Origin: DATFVA01 sp963811905
Lineage (GTDB): Bacteria > Bacteroidota > Ignavibacteria > Ignavibacteriales > Ignavibacteriaceae
Assembly (NCBI GenBank): GCA_963811905.1
Contig: CAWETK010000022.1
Location: 17,594 to 81,593 of the forward strand
DNA: 64,000 bases
Direction: 5' to 3'
Position 1 is the stretch's first letter, and every line of letters starts with the position of its first letter. Positions 36,918 to 44,975 of the stretch are shown piece after piece. The notes beneath the pieces were generated by a model. The model did no database searches and was not told the DNA's origin. It saw only the letters and a list, made by a program, of their open reading frames with translations. The translations under genes were made by a program, and so were the position numbers.

Positions 36918-37814
36918 TTAAAACCTGAATTGCAGGGAGAATATGGACGAATTTCCCAGTCCGTATGAGAATGGAAGGAATGCATAATCAAATCTTAAAC
37001 TTCCCCACATGAGACCGATGCCGCCGGTAACGCCCCGTGCTTCATACCCGGTCTGATAACCAGCCCGCAGTGCTATTATATTATCATAAACGCCTTCGGC
37101 GCCGAGGTTAAAGTGTGTATCGTCTGTCGAAAGATATTTCTGGAATTCGGCCGCTGCGGTAACACCGATCTTCGAATCGGTAAAGTCTAAGTGATAGGCA
37201 GGACCGACACGGATATCTGAAGGAAGCTTTGTTGCCTCATTACGAAGGTTATTCATAGAACCAACGTTCCGGATAACAGCCGAGGCAGTTAACCCGTCTA
37301 TTGAAGTAGTGTAGTTCAGACCGAAATCAAATCCCCAGCCCGCGGCCTGATCATTAAGGATATTTTCATAAAGATATCTTGCCGATAGTCCGAAATCAAT
37401 ATTTTTGACGATGCCGAAGCCTGTCGATAAACTGCCGAAAAAATAATTGGCATTGAACTTTGAATCCGCGGCGCCGGGTTTTGTACGGACTTCGATATCA
37501 CTTACTGTGGTAACATTAAACCCTATCGCTATCGGCAGTCCCCATAACGCAGATGAAATACCGAGCACTTCACTCCTTACGTCCTGTATCCATTCGTTAT
37601 GCATAAGCATTATTTCGGTGTTGTCATTTCGGGCAAGACGGGCGGGATTATAAAACAATGCTGTGACATCGCTGGCAGAAACTGCCCCGGCATCGCCCAT
37701 CGCAATGTTCTTCGCTCCGAATCCGAATTTGAGAAATGATAGGCCAGTGTTCCCTGCTGATTGGGAAAATGTATAAGTTGTAAGGACTAAAAGGAATAGT
37801 ATTAATTTTTTCAT
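36918..37814 (-). CDS. PorV/PorQ-like outer-membrane protein
   Basis: The 298-residue beta-barrel-type protein has a signal peptide (MKKLILFLLVLTTYTFSQ). The PorV/UPF0164 hallmark follows: TGLSFLKFGFGAKNIAMGDAGAVSASDVTALFYNPA. Alternating hydrophobic strands run to the terminal aromatic FSLQFRF. PorV is the shuttle that delivers T9SS cargo to the sortase; paralogs in this family have less clear roles. It is the last gene of the envelope operon, directly after a second paralog. A short GGTTAAGTTCAAG repeat sits just upstream of its start. Confidence 0.85.
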   Translation of the reverse strand: MKKLILFLLVLTTYTFSQSAGNTGLSFLKFGFGAKNIAMGDAGAVSASDVTALFYNPARLARNDNTEIMLMHNEWIQDVRSEVLGISSALWGLPIAIGFNVTTVSDIEVRTKPGAADSKFNANYFFGSLSTGFGIVKNIDFGLSARYLYENILNDQAAGWGFDFGLNYTTSIDGLTASAVIRNVGSMNNLRNEATKLPSDIRVGPAYHLDFTDSKIGVTAAAEFQKYLSTDDTHFNLGAEGVYDNIIALRAGYQTGYEARGVTGGIGLMWGSLRFDYAFLPFSYGLGNSSIFSLQFRF

Positions 37815-37834
37815 TTATTCTAGTTCAAGTTAAA

Positions 37835-37847
37835 GGTTAAGTTCAAG
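37835..37847. repeat. GGTTAAGTTCAAG leader repeat, first copy
   Basis: The same 13 bases recur at 38873-38885. Each copy sits 11-21 bases upstream of a PorV-like start codon (37814 and 38862) and is followed or preceded by more AGTTCA units. Confidence 0.7.
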
Positions 37848-37884
37848 CCTGCCTGAGGTTCAGGTTTAAGTATAAATATTTTAA

Positions 37885-38862
37885 TTAAAACATCACATTT
37901 ATTCCGACAACGTGACGGTCCTGCGGAGAATACTGTTCAATCATAAATGCATAATCAACGCCTATCCTGATACCATCAAAACTTCTTGCATAGGAAAAGC
38001 CTGCCGAAGGTTTAGGCAGAAAATCAGAGTTGCTGAGGTTGAACTGATCAATTCCGGCCCGCAGATAAAGTCCTTCGTAAATATTATATTCAGCGCCGGC
38101 TCTGATAATATTTGTTTCCGCATTGCTGTTTTCAAATTCAAGAGATGCAAGGAGTCCCAGGCTGCTGTCAAAGTAACTGACTGCCAGCCTTTTAAGTATA
38201 GGGAACTTATTTGTTGACACTGTTCCGTCAGTACCGTAGAGATTACTCGTATCCCATTTATAAGCACTGTTAACATCTGTAATTGACGCGGCTGCATTCC
38301 ACTTATCATTTATCTTATAGAGGGCGCCAATGTCAACGCCTACACCGCTGGAAGTTATGGATTCATATAGTTTATAATAATAAAATTTTGCTTCGATGCC
38401 GATGGCGAGGTGCTCGGAAAATCTTTTTCCCAGACCCACGAAGAACTGGTTCTCGGAGGTTGAAAGTTCACCTGTCTGAAGACCCTGGTTATCTCTGCCA
38501 TCAATCTTACTCACCCCGCTGTTTATAATTCCAGCACTTATACCTGCAGCCCTGTTCTTCTTACCGCCGAGATCAAATCTGCGGGTGAATGATAAAAAGT
38601 TCAGCGATCTATCAAGTGATAAAAATGTATATGATGTCTGAAAAGAATTTCCTTCCTGGAAAACACTTAGTGCAGGATTATAATATGAGACAAGGCTGCC
38701 TTCGGTTACAGCTGTCATTGCATTGCCCATGCCGATACCACGGGCTCCGAATCCCATCCTGGTGAATGCACCCGGCATGGAACTTATCCTGCTGAACTGC
38801 GGCTGAGCAGTGAGTAAAACACTAAAAGAAAATATAATCAGTATTAAGAAATATTTTTTCAA
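37885..38862 (-). CDS. PorV/PorQ-like outer-membrane protein, second paralog
   Basis: The 325-residue protein starts with TTG at 38862 (MKKYFLILIIFSFSVLLTAQ signal peptide), with GAGG five bases before it. It has the family motif AFTRMGFGARGIGMGNAMTAVTEGSLVSYYNPA, followed by beta-barrel-type alternation and the closing RHVVGINVMF. It may work with the neighbouring paralog in T9SS export or surface lipid handling. The upstream gap to the propeller gene carries an AGTTCA-rich leader and sixteen 8-bp tandem repeats, which could modulate expression. Confidence 0.82.
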   Translation of the reverse strand: MKKYFLILIIFSFSVLLTAQPQFSRISSMPGAFTRMGFGARGIGMGNAMTAVTEGSLVSYYNPALSVFQEGNSFQTSYTFLSLDRSLNFLSFTRRFDLGGKKNRAAGISAGIINSGVSKIDGRDNQGLQTGELSTSENQFFVGLGKRFSEHLAIGIEAKFYYYKLYESITSSGVGVDIGALYKINDKWNAAASITDVNSAYKWDTSNLYGTDGTVSTNKFPILKRLAVSYFDSSLGLLASLEFENSNAETNIIRAGAEYNIYEGLYLRAGIDQFNLSNSDFLPKPSAGFSYARSFDGIRIGVDYAFMIEQYSPQDRHVVGINVMF

Positions 38863-38872
38863 CCAAACCTCA

Positions 38873-38907
38873 GGTTAAGTTCAAGTTCAAGTTCAAATTT
38901 AAGTTCA
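38873..38907. repeat. AGTTCA-type short repeats, second leader copy
   Basis: GGTTAAGTTCAAG is followed by further TTCAAG/TTCAAA units. It lies between the PorV-like start and the 8-bp tandem array. Confidence 0.7.
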
Positions 38908-38916
38908 AAAGTTTTC

Positions 38917-39044
38917 CAATCACCCAATCACCCAATCATTCAATCATTCAATCATCCAATCATCCAATCACCCAATCACTCAATCATTCAATCATCCAAT
39001 CATTCAATCATCCAATCATTCAATCATCCAATCATCCAATCATT
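38917..39044. repeat. 8-bp tandem repeat, 16 copies of CAATCAYY
   Basis: Sixteen consecutive units, CAATCATC, CAATCATT, CAATCACC or CAATCACT, run without interruption for 128 bases. They lie in the 208-base gap between the propeller gene and the PorV-like gene. The period is not a multiple of three and no ORF uses it. It lacks the spacers of a CRISPR array. Confidence 0.97.
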
Positions 39045-39070
39045 TATGCTGTATGGATGTATGTGATTCA

Positions 39071-40645
39071 CTACTGCAGTACAATAATTTTTCCATACAA
39101 CGGATCATTCGATCCCACTTCTATCCGGTAGAAGTATACACCATTTGGAACTACACTGCCATTGTCGTCTGTACCATCCCAGTTATCATAAGGCGAATCA
39201 GTAGCAGAGATCTTTCGCGGTGTATTTTGAATAACTGTCCTTACATAGTTCATTCCGAAATCAAAAACCCTGATTGTCACATTCTCATCCTTACCGCCTG
39301 TATCATACTTAAAAATAATTTTCGAATCTATCCTGGGAGAAAAGGGATTGGGAAATGCGTAAACCTCTTTTGATGATGGAGCAGCAATATAAACTTTCCA
39401 TTCACCGGACCACATTAAGCCTGTCTCTGTAAATCTGGCTAATCCCTGATCTGATCCGAGCCATACCGTATTGCCTGAGGCAGCGGCAGAAAAGAAAGCA
39501 GTGGTTTTAAGAATTGCTCCTGTTTCACTATCTACAATAGAACCGGGAAGAGTCCAGGTTGCTCCTGAATTACTGGAACGGAAAACACCGTTATCGGTAG
39601 CGGCCATCGGCTGATCGCCTTTAAACCCGAAATTATGCGCTTGCTCATGAGGGAGTACGACCTGCCAGTTAACACCGTCATCGATTGAGTAGCTGACACC
39701 ATAATATTCTGTATATCCTTCAGCTTTCCAGGTTGCACCCCAGATTGAATTGTCGGCCTGGTTATATCCAAGTGCAACAACAAAGTTTCCGCTTATAGGA
39801 TTCGGCTGGTTCAGATGAGTGTATTTTGTCCATGACGGATATTGTGCATCAGCATCTGTAGTTTTATTTATTCCGTTGGCTGTGCCCACATAAATAGTTG
39901 AGTCATCTTTCGCGGCAATAGAAAATAATCTATGATTCAGCCAGCCCTGGCCAAAATTCCCGGATGAGGGGGATAATGCATATTTAATGGTGTCGCCGGG
40001 ATTAATTGAATTAAGGCTATCCGATGGAAGAAGAATTCTCTGCCATGTTTGTCCCATATCAGTACTTCTTCTTATGCCGCCAGCAAAAGATGCAACCCAG
40101 ATTGCATCAGGAGTAAATGCAATATCATATACGAGGTTCTGAATAGCTACGGTAACCGGTAATGCCCTCACCTTCGGAGCCTGTACACCGTCATTTATTC
40201 CGTAAATAATTGTTGAATCTTCGGGATCATCAAGAGGCTGTGGAACTGAATGCCATGTTGCACCGTTATCGCTGGTATAATGAAGTCCGGAACCTTCAGG
40301 AAGCGTAGATCCGCTAACATCTTTTGAATGGGCGGTTGAAGCCCATATAACATTGTGATATTTATCGTAGGCGATTGCTGGTACACTTTCAGAACCAAAT
40401 GCTTCATTGCCGTAAAAGTTCGTCCAGCCTTCACCGTTATCAGTAGAAAGACTGACGCCTCTGCTTGTGCCAAGCCAGACAGTATCGCCCATAGCAATAA
40501 TATCACTGACGCTGTTGCTTATTGGTGTCCCAGTTTCAAGGATCTTGCTCAACCCCTTTTCATTTACTAATTTGTATGAATCCAATGTCTGCGAAAACAG
40601 CAAAATCGGGAATAATGTTATCAGTAAGGATAATGATCTTTTCAT
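39071..40645 (-). CDS. secreted sialidase/two-component-type propeller protein with C-terminal FlgD-like Ig domain
   Basis: The 524-residue exported protein has a signal peptide (MKRSLSLLITLFPILLFSQ). A propeller built of Asp-box-like repeats follows (STDNGEGWTNFYG, TSDNGATWHSVP, STDMGQTWQRI, SIDDGVNWQVV, SSNSGATWTLPG). From about residue 430 it has YAFPNPFSPRIDSKIIFKY and the FlgD-like DNWDGTDDNGSVVPNGVYFYRIEV, a recognised T9SS-associated ending. Asp boxes are shared with sialidases and photosystem assembly factors, but no enzymatic residues can be assigned. The start overlaps the lipoprotein gene by ATGA. Confidence 0.85.
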   Translation of the reverse strand: MKRSLSLLITLFPILLFSQTLDSYKLVNEKGLSKILETGTPISNSVSDIIAMGDTVWLGTSRGVSLSTDNGEGWTNFYGNEAFGSESVPAIAYDKYHNVIWASTAHSKDVSGSTLPEGSGLHYTSDNGATWHSVPQPLDDPEDSTIIYGINDGVQAPKVRALPVTVAIQNLVYDIAFTPDAIWVASFAGGIRRSTDMGQTWQRILLPSDSLNSINPGDTIKYALSPSSGNFGQGWLNHRLFSIAAKDDSTIYVGTANGINKTTDADAQYPSWTKYTHLNQPNPISGNFVVALGYNQADNSIWGATWKAEGYTEYYGVSYSIDDGVNWQVVLPHEQAHNFGFKGDQPMAATDNGVFRSSNSGATWTLPGSIVDSETGAILKTTAFFSAAASGNTVWLGSDQGLARFTETGLMWSGEWKVYIAAPSSKEVYAFPNPFSPRIDSKIIFKYDTGGKDENVTIRVFDFGMNYVRTVIQNTPRKISATDSPYDNWDGTDDNGSVVPNGVYFYRIEVGSNDPLYGKIIVLQ

Positions 40646-41460
40646 GGAGTAACTTTAATATTCTGGATTATTTTATTACTTAATAGATTGCTGTTATCAA
40701 TTGCCTGAAATTCAAAGCGCCATATTCCAATTTGAGCTGGAGGGTTAGAGGAAAAATAATTCTTAAATGAATAGATACCATCATTAGCTGTCGAATCTCC
40801 CCATACAGATAAGTTACCATCATCGTGCATAGCAAATATACTATTTCCATTTCCATCAGTCACAAGCGTACTATCTGGTTTATAGAGTTCAAAGTAAACC
40901 AAAGCAATATCATCAAGTCCATTTGAATCGGATGCAGTTACAAAAAATGTAAATACAACATCACGGGCAACTGAATCTGGTAAAAGCAAATTTGATATTT
41001 GCGGTGCAAATCTATCCTTACCATTATCAAATACAAAATTCTGAGCTGATATATAATTGGATGAGTTATAAATATCTGTAACGTAGTACTTAACTATGTA
41101 AACACCATTTATATAACTGTTGCTCATTGTAAATTTATTCGAGAAGGTGGTATCGACGGCTGAAACATCTCCGTGCGCTGAAAGATCACCATCATTATAA
41201 AGCGTGATGGGAGAGGAATTCAGCTGGGTTCCTGCGGGTGAAACAATATTAAATTGAACAGACTGGATCTGCTCTGTTGAATTAAATGAGATGGCAAAGG
41301 TTAGTACCGAATCTGAGGTCAGGTAATCTACTGAATCAATTTCAGCAATTCCTGTTACTTGTACTGTGTTGTTCTGTTTCGGATTTACAACAGAATCGTA
41401 GGTTTTTTCGCATCCCCAGAATAATACGGGAAGCAGTAATAAAAGAGCGAATTTTTTCAT
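40642..41460 (-). CDS. lipoprotein with Ig-like domains
   Basis: The 272-residue lipoprotein has a signal peptide and lipobox LFWGC (Cys16). Two similar domains follow, each with an LYNDGDLSAHGDVSAVDTTF or MHDDGNLSVWGDSTANDGIY loop. This loop is characteristic of the FCB 'choice-of-anchor X'-type beta-sandwich. It is probably an outer-membrane-anchored partner of the propeller protein it is coupled to. The function is unknown. Confidence 0.8.
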   Translation of the reverse strand: MKKFALLLLLPVLFWGCEKTYDSVVNPKQNNTVQVTGIAEIDSVDYLTSDSVLTFAISFNSTEQIQSVQFNIVSPAGTQLNSSPITLYNDGDLSAHGDVSAVDTTFSNKFTMSNSYINGVYIVKYYVTDIYNSSNYISAQNFVFDNGKDRFAPQISNLLLPDSVARDVVFTFFVTASDSNGLDDIALVYFELYKPDSTLVTDGNGNSIFAMHDDGNLSVWGDSTANDGIYSFKNYFSSNPPAQIGIWRFEFQAIDNSNLLSNKIIQNIKVTP

Positions 41461-41502
41461 AAAGTTAATATTGGTTTGATTTTAGCGTCACTCAAGGTAA
41501 AA

Positions 41503-42510
41503 TTACATCCCCCCGCTTACCAGAAACGGAGTCGGGGAAAAAGAAATTATTAAAATGAAGTAACTAAGATAACCCAAAAATTTTCTTTTTCCGTCGAGAT
41601 CATTATAATCCGGGATATCCGGATGCTTCAATTTGATTACAAAAAACAGGATGAGCGCCCATACCAGCCATCCTACCCAGCCAAAGGCAAAATCAATTTC
41701 CAGAAGAATTTCCAGAAGCCCGGCAAGTCCGAGGACAAAAAGAACAGTGAAAGAAATAACCGCGATCTTATAATGTGATTCTGCACCGAACATTGTATAA
41801 CCGATATGCCCGCCGTCCAGCTGCCCCACAGGGATCATGTTCATTGCTGTAATAAACATACCGAACCAGCCAACACATAGAAACGGGTAGTGGTAGACTT
41901 CTGTCATCGGGGGGAAGAATTGTCCCGGGTGTATGAATATCAATTTAAGGAAGGAAAAGAGCAATGTATTCCCGAATTCGAGCTGAATCCCTGTTTTGCC
42001 GTAATCCGGAGAAAAGAAATCAGGGTGAATATGAAGCAGATAATTTTGTCCGGGAACATTCATAAATCCATAGGTCAAAACTATAAGGCAGGCAACAAAG
42101 CCGGCAATAGGACCTGCAACACCGATATCGAACATGGCTTTTTTCGAAGGGATGGGGGACTTTGTCCTGATCACTGCACCCATGGTACCGAAGTTCAGAA
42201 ATCCCGGGACGTTCGGAAAAGGGATATAGTAAGGCAGTGTTGCATTTACTTTATGATACCTTGCAGCAAAATAATGTCCGAATTCATGACATGAGATAAT
42301 AAACATTATAGCAATAGAGTACGGAAGTCCGATTAAAAGATGGTTAAGTTCATATGGGCCCATAGTTCCGGTAGTCCACTCAGCACCGGCGATTGTAGTG
42401 GTTATGAACGTAATAATAAACAATCCTATATGAAGAAGCACCGAGTTCTTCTTCTGCTTCTGCCTGTAGCCTGTTATATCCGTCTGGTCTGTCTGATAAT
42501 TGTCCGGCAT
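41503..42510 (-). CDS. site-2 protease family zinc metalloprotease (M50)
   Basis: The 335-residue intramembrane protease has the zinc motif HEFGHY in MFIISCHEFGHYFAARYHKV and the third ligand region NMIPVGQLDGGHIGYTMFG. There are about seven hydrophobic segments and no PDZ domain, so it belongs to the compact S2P group close to Arabidopsis EGY-type proteins rather than RseP. It would cleave a membrane-bound regulator or signal peptide. A one-base overlap with the DUF1207-like gene shows coupling. The substrate is unknown. Confidence 0.92.
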   Translation of the reverse strand: MPDNYQTDQTDITGYRQKQKKNSVLLHIGLFIITFITTTIAGAEWTTGTMGPYELNHLLIGLPYSIAIMFIISCHEFGHYFAARYHKVNATLPYYIPFPNVPGFLNFGTMGAVIRTKSPIPSKKAMFDIGVAGPIAGFVACLIVLTYGFMNVPGQNYLLHIHPDFFSPDYGKTGIQLEFGNTLLFSFLKLIFIHPGQFFPPMTEVYHYPFLCVGWFGMFITAMNMIPVGQLDGGHIGYTMFGAESHYKIAVISFTVLFVLGLAGLLEILLEIDFAFGWVGWLVWALILFFVIKLKHPDIPDYNDLDGKRKFLGYLSYFILIISFSPTPFLVSGGM

Positions 42511-43331
42511 TATAAATCGAGATTAAATCCTATTGTTGTGTAAGATTCATTGAGATCATAATATTCCCCGTGAACGCTTTTACCGGCAAAGTAAGTTATT
42601 GCAAGACTTAATCCACGTGATTTATAATCCCCGAATTTTACTCCCGCAGTTAAAATATTACTCCCGGAAAATTTATTTACCTTTTCCAGTTTAAAGTCGT
42701 ATGCAACATAAGGATAAATATTTTCAAATTTTGTATAGTAATAATCAAAGCCTGCCTGGTAGATCCCTTTGCCGATATCCAGGGGTTTTCTGTGAAAAAG
42801 GTAAGTAAGTCCTGCATAGAATCTTAAGCCTTCGTACCGGTAAAATGGTAAAAGTTCAATAAATTCCCTGGTATATACAGTTGCTGTTCTTCCATTGCGC
42901 CAGAAGTTTAGTTTATAATCATACTGGCCATCGACGAAATGCGCACTTATGTGGCTGAGCCTGAATCTTAGACCGTATTCTGTATTCTCATTAGTAATTT
43001 TATAACCTGAGTTGATTCCGAACAAATAATCGATAGCCTCAACGGGAAAGTGGAACTCACTTTCAGCCCGCAGCCTGGTAAAAGTAAAAAGATCTATACC
43101 AAATGAAAGTGATGAATTCTTATTGACCAGATGAAAAATATCCTGCGATCTGCTGATATCAAGACGTATCTTTTTGCCTCCCATCTCAAATGCAAATCCT
43201 GCCCTTGGTTCTATAAAGTTTGCTGTGAAGGGCTGAATGTTGAGATTTGAGGGAAACCAGGTTAGTCGACTCTGTGAAAAGACAAGGGAAGAACAAAGAA
43301 AGCACAGTATTGTAAGGATAAACTTTTTCAT
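42510..43331 (-). CDS. DUF1207-like outer-membrane protein
   Basis: The 273-residue protein has a signal peptide (MKKFILTILCFLCSSLVFSQ) followed by LTWFPSNLNIQPFTANFIEPR, the hallmark opening of DUF1207 proteins. About twelve alternating beta-strand-like segments end in YTTIGFNLDL, consistent with an outer-membrane barrel. No biochemical role is known for the family. It leads the envelope operon that continues with the S2P, lipoprotein, propeller and PorV-like genes. Confidence 0.75.
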   Translation of the reverse strand: MKKFILTILCFLCSSLVFSQSRLTWFPSNLNIQPFTANFIEPRAGFAFEMGGKKIRLDISRSQDIFHLVNKNSSLSFGIDLFTFTRLRAESEFHFPVEAIDYLFGINSGYKITNENTEYGLRFRLSHISAHFVDGQYDYKLNFWRNGRTATVYTREFIELLPFYRYEGLRFYAGLTYLFHRKPLDIGKGIYQAGFDYYYTKFENIYPYVAYDFKLEKVNKFSGSNILTAGVKFGDYKSRGLSLAITYFAGKSVHGEYYDLNESYTTIGFNLDL

Positions 43332-43400
43332 ATCATTAACTCTTAATCTCAGAAAATGGAATCTAAAAAATTGATAAAAAATAGCTTATAACAAAATTTT

Positions 43401-43960
43401 ATTTGCCACTAAGACGCTAAGACGCAAAGTAAATTCCCAGGGAATTCTAATCATAAAATTTTATGTGTCTCCGACAATTTTATCAAGTGCCGATGAATCT
43501 TTGCAATCCATTTTTAATTAAGGGGACATTAAAATTTATCAAAAAGCCTAATCGCTTTCCCGTCAGTTTTAAATGACTAATTATCTGAGCCTGCCATACG
43601 GGATTTACCTGGTCTACTGCCTTTAATTCACAAATAATTAAATCTTCAACCAGAACATCCAGTCTCAAACCTTCGTCAAAAACCAAATCATCATAGACAA
43701 TCGGGATATCAACCTGCCTTTTGTACTCTATGTTTCTTTTATACAGTTCGTGACAAAAACAAATTTCATAAACTTTTTCCAGCAATCCTGGTCCAAGTTT
43801 CTTATGAACAGTAAACGCAGCATCAACAATTTGTTTAGCGAAGTACTCTTCTTTGTAGTAATATTTTGAGGCATATTTCCCCTTCACTATTCAGTTAATT
43901 AAAGATAATATTTTCTGTGTTAATAATATACTTTGCGTCTTAGTGTCTTTGTGGCAAAAT
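43401..43960. mobile_element. 560-bp element bounded by ~31-bp inverted repeats, carrying a GxxExxY gene
   Basis: The left end (43401-43431) and the reverse complement of the right end (43929-43960) agree in 29 of 31 positions plus one single-base gap. Both contain TTTGCCACxAAGACxCTAAG and then ACGCAAAGTA. The inverted repeats enclose a single gene. The right end is 10 bases from the radical SAM stop codon. No clear target-site duplication is visible. This looks like a small non-autonomous mobile cassette; no transposase is present. Confidence 0.65.
43483..43887 (-). CDS. GxxExxY family protein (PD-(D/E)XK nuclease-like)
   Basis: The 134-residue protein has the name-giving motif GPGLLEKVYE at residues about 32-41. 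It also has LRLDVLVEDLIICELKAVD, in which D, E and K match the PD-(D/E)XK core (D-x10-E-L-K). QIISHLKLTGKRLGFLINFN follows. GxxExxY proteins are widespread in environmental bacteria in variable positions, and their biological role is not established. It lies alone inside a pair of near-perfect inverted repeats. Confidence 0.92.
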   Translation of the reverse strand: MKGKYASKYYYKEEYFAKQIVDAAFTVHKKLGPGLLEKVYEICFCHELYKRNIEYKRQVDIPIVYDDLVFDEGLRLDVLVEDLIICELKAVDQVNPVWQAQIISHLKLTGKRLGFLINFNVPLIKNGLQRFIGT

Positions 43961-43970
43961 AATTTCTAAT

Positions 43971-44975
43971 TCACTTTCGAGGTAAGTCAGATCTTTCCTT
44001 CCAAAAACTTTTTTCTATTTTTTGCTTTACTAATTTATTAAATCCATATTTAAATTTTGAGGTTAAAGAAGCAAATGCATAATAACTTGTCGGAAATGCA
44101 AATGAGGGTTCGAAGTAGCAGTTTACTGTGCAGCCCTGACAGTAATCGAAGCGGCCTTCCATTCTTTGAAACTCTTTAACTTTTTCTGATGCCCGGATCT
44201 CTTTTATGGGATGGTCGATTTTTATTCTTTCGTGCTCAAAATGATAACACGGCAGAATAATTTCATTGTAGGGAGAAATCACGATAACGCGCGACACCGC
44301 TTTGCAGCTGGGATGTTTGATATTATTCCCGCCGTCCCTTCTTAACTTCATAAACCCCTTGTTCAGGTAGATATCAAGCTTGTTGTCAGTATATTCTTCA
44401 ATATAATCGATTGCTTCATCACTTAAACCCGGGTTGCCGAAATAAGAGAAGACAGGATTAACGAGCAGCACAAGGTTGTGTTTCTGCGCGATCTCATGCA
44501 TCCGCGGAAGCTTTTTATAAGTATCATTGGTTACTGTAAAAAGTATATCCGGATATTCTCCTAATGATTTTGCTATATCGATACTCTTCATTACAAAATT
44601 ATAGCAGTCGACTTTCCTTATGTTGTTATGTTCATCCTCATCAGGCGAATCAAGGGAGAAGTGCAGAAGATTTATTTTCCCTGCAAGTTTATCAGCAAAC
44701 TTCGGGTACAGGAGTGCATTTGTAGTAATGCTTGTCTGCATCTTAAACTGCTGCGCATATCCTGCCATCAGGTGAATTTCTTTGTGAAGAAGTGGCTCTC
44801 CGCCAGTAAGGTCAATGAACTTCACACCCAGGACTGCCATCTGCTCAATGTTTAACTTGAAATCATCAAGCTTTGCATAAGGTGTATTTACGAATTCTTC
44901 ATGCGCTGCAAAATGACAGAAGGTGCAGTAAGCATTGCATTTATATGTTACATAATAGTTGCAGAGCAGAAGCAT
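43971..44975 (-). CDS. radical SAM protein with SPASM-like C terminus
   Basis: The 334-residue enzyme has the radical SAM cluster motif C13-x3-C17-x2-C20 (YKCNAYCTFCHF), the glycine-rich LTGGEPLLHKEIH and a standard barrel to about 215. The C-terminal cysteines (CKAVSRVIVIS, LPCYHFEHERI, CQGCTVNCYF) suit one or two auxiliary 4Fe-4S clusters as in SPASM/twitch proteins. It overlaps the GT2 gene by one base and belongs to a three-gene operon with the deacetylase. A glycan- or lipid-modifying role is inferred from the neighbours; the substrate is unknown. Confidence 0.88.
   Translation of the reverse strand: MLLLCNYYVTYKCNAYCTFCHFAAHEEFVNTPYAKLDDFKLNIEQMAVLGVKFIDLTGGEPLLHKEIHLMAGYAQQFKMQTSITTNALLYPKFADKLAGKINLLHFSLDSPDEDEHNNIRKVDCYNFVMKSIDIAKSLGEYPDILFTVTNDTYKKLPRMHEIAQKHNLVLLVNPVFSYFGNPGLSDEAIDYIEEYTDNKLDIYLNKGFMKLRRDGGNNIKHPSCKAVSRVIVISPYNEIILPCYHFEHERIKIDHPIKEIRASEKVKEFQRMEGRFDYCQGCTVNCYFEPSFAFPTSYYAFASLTSKFKYGFNKLVKQKIEKSFWKERSDLPRK

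Noticed and set aside
36758..36991. Minus-strand ORF with CSSAVERQIH at its end, and a possible tRNA remnant at about 36765-36800
   Set aside because: The sequence resembles the peptide seen on antisense tRNA, but no D stem, anticodon arm or T arm can be drawn, and there is no ribosome site.
38917..39044. CRISPR array
   Set aside because: The repeat unit is 8 bp with no spacers and no cas genes nearby; it is a simple tandem repeat.
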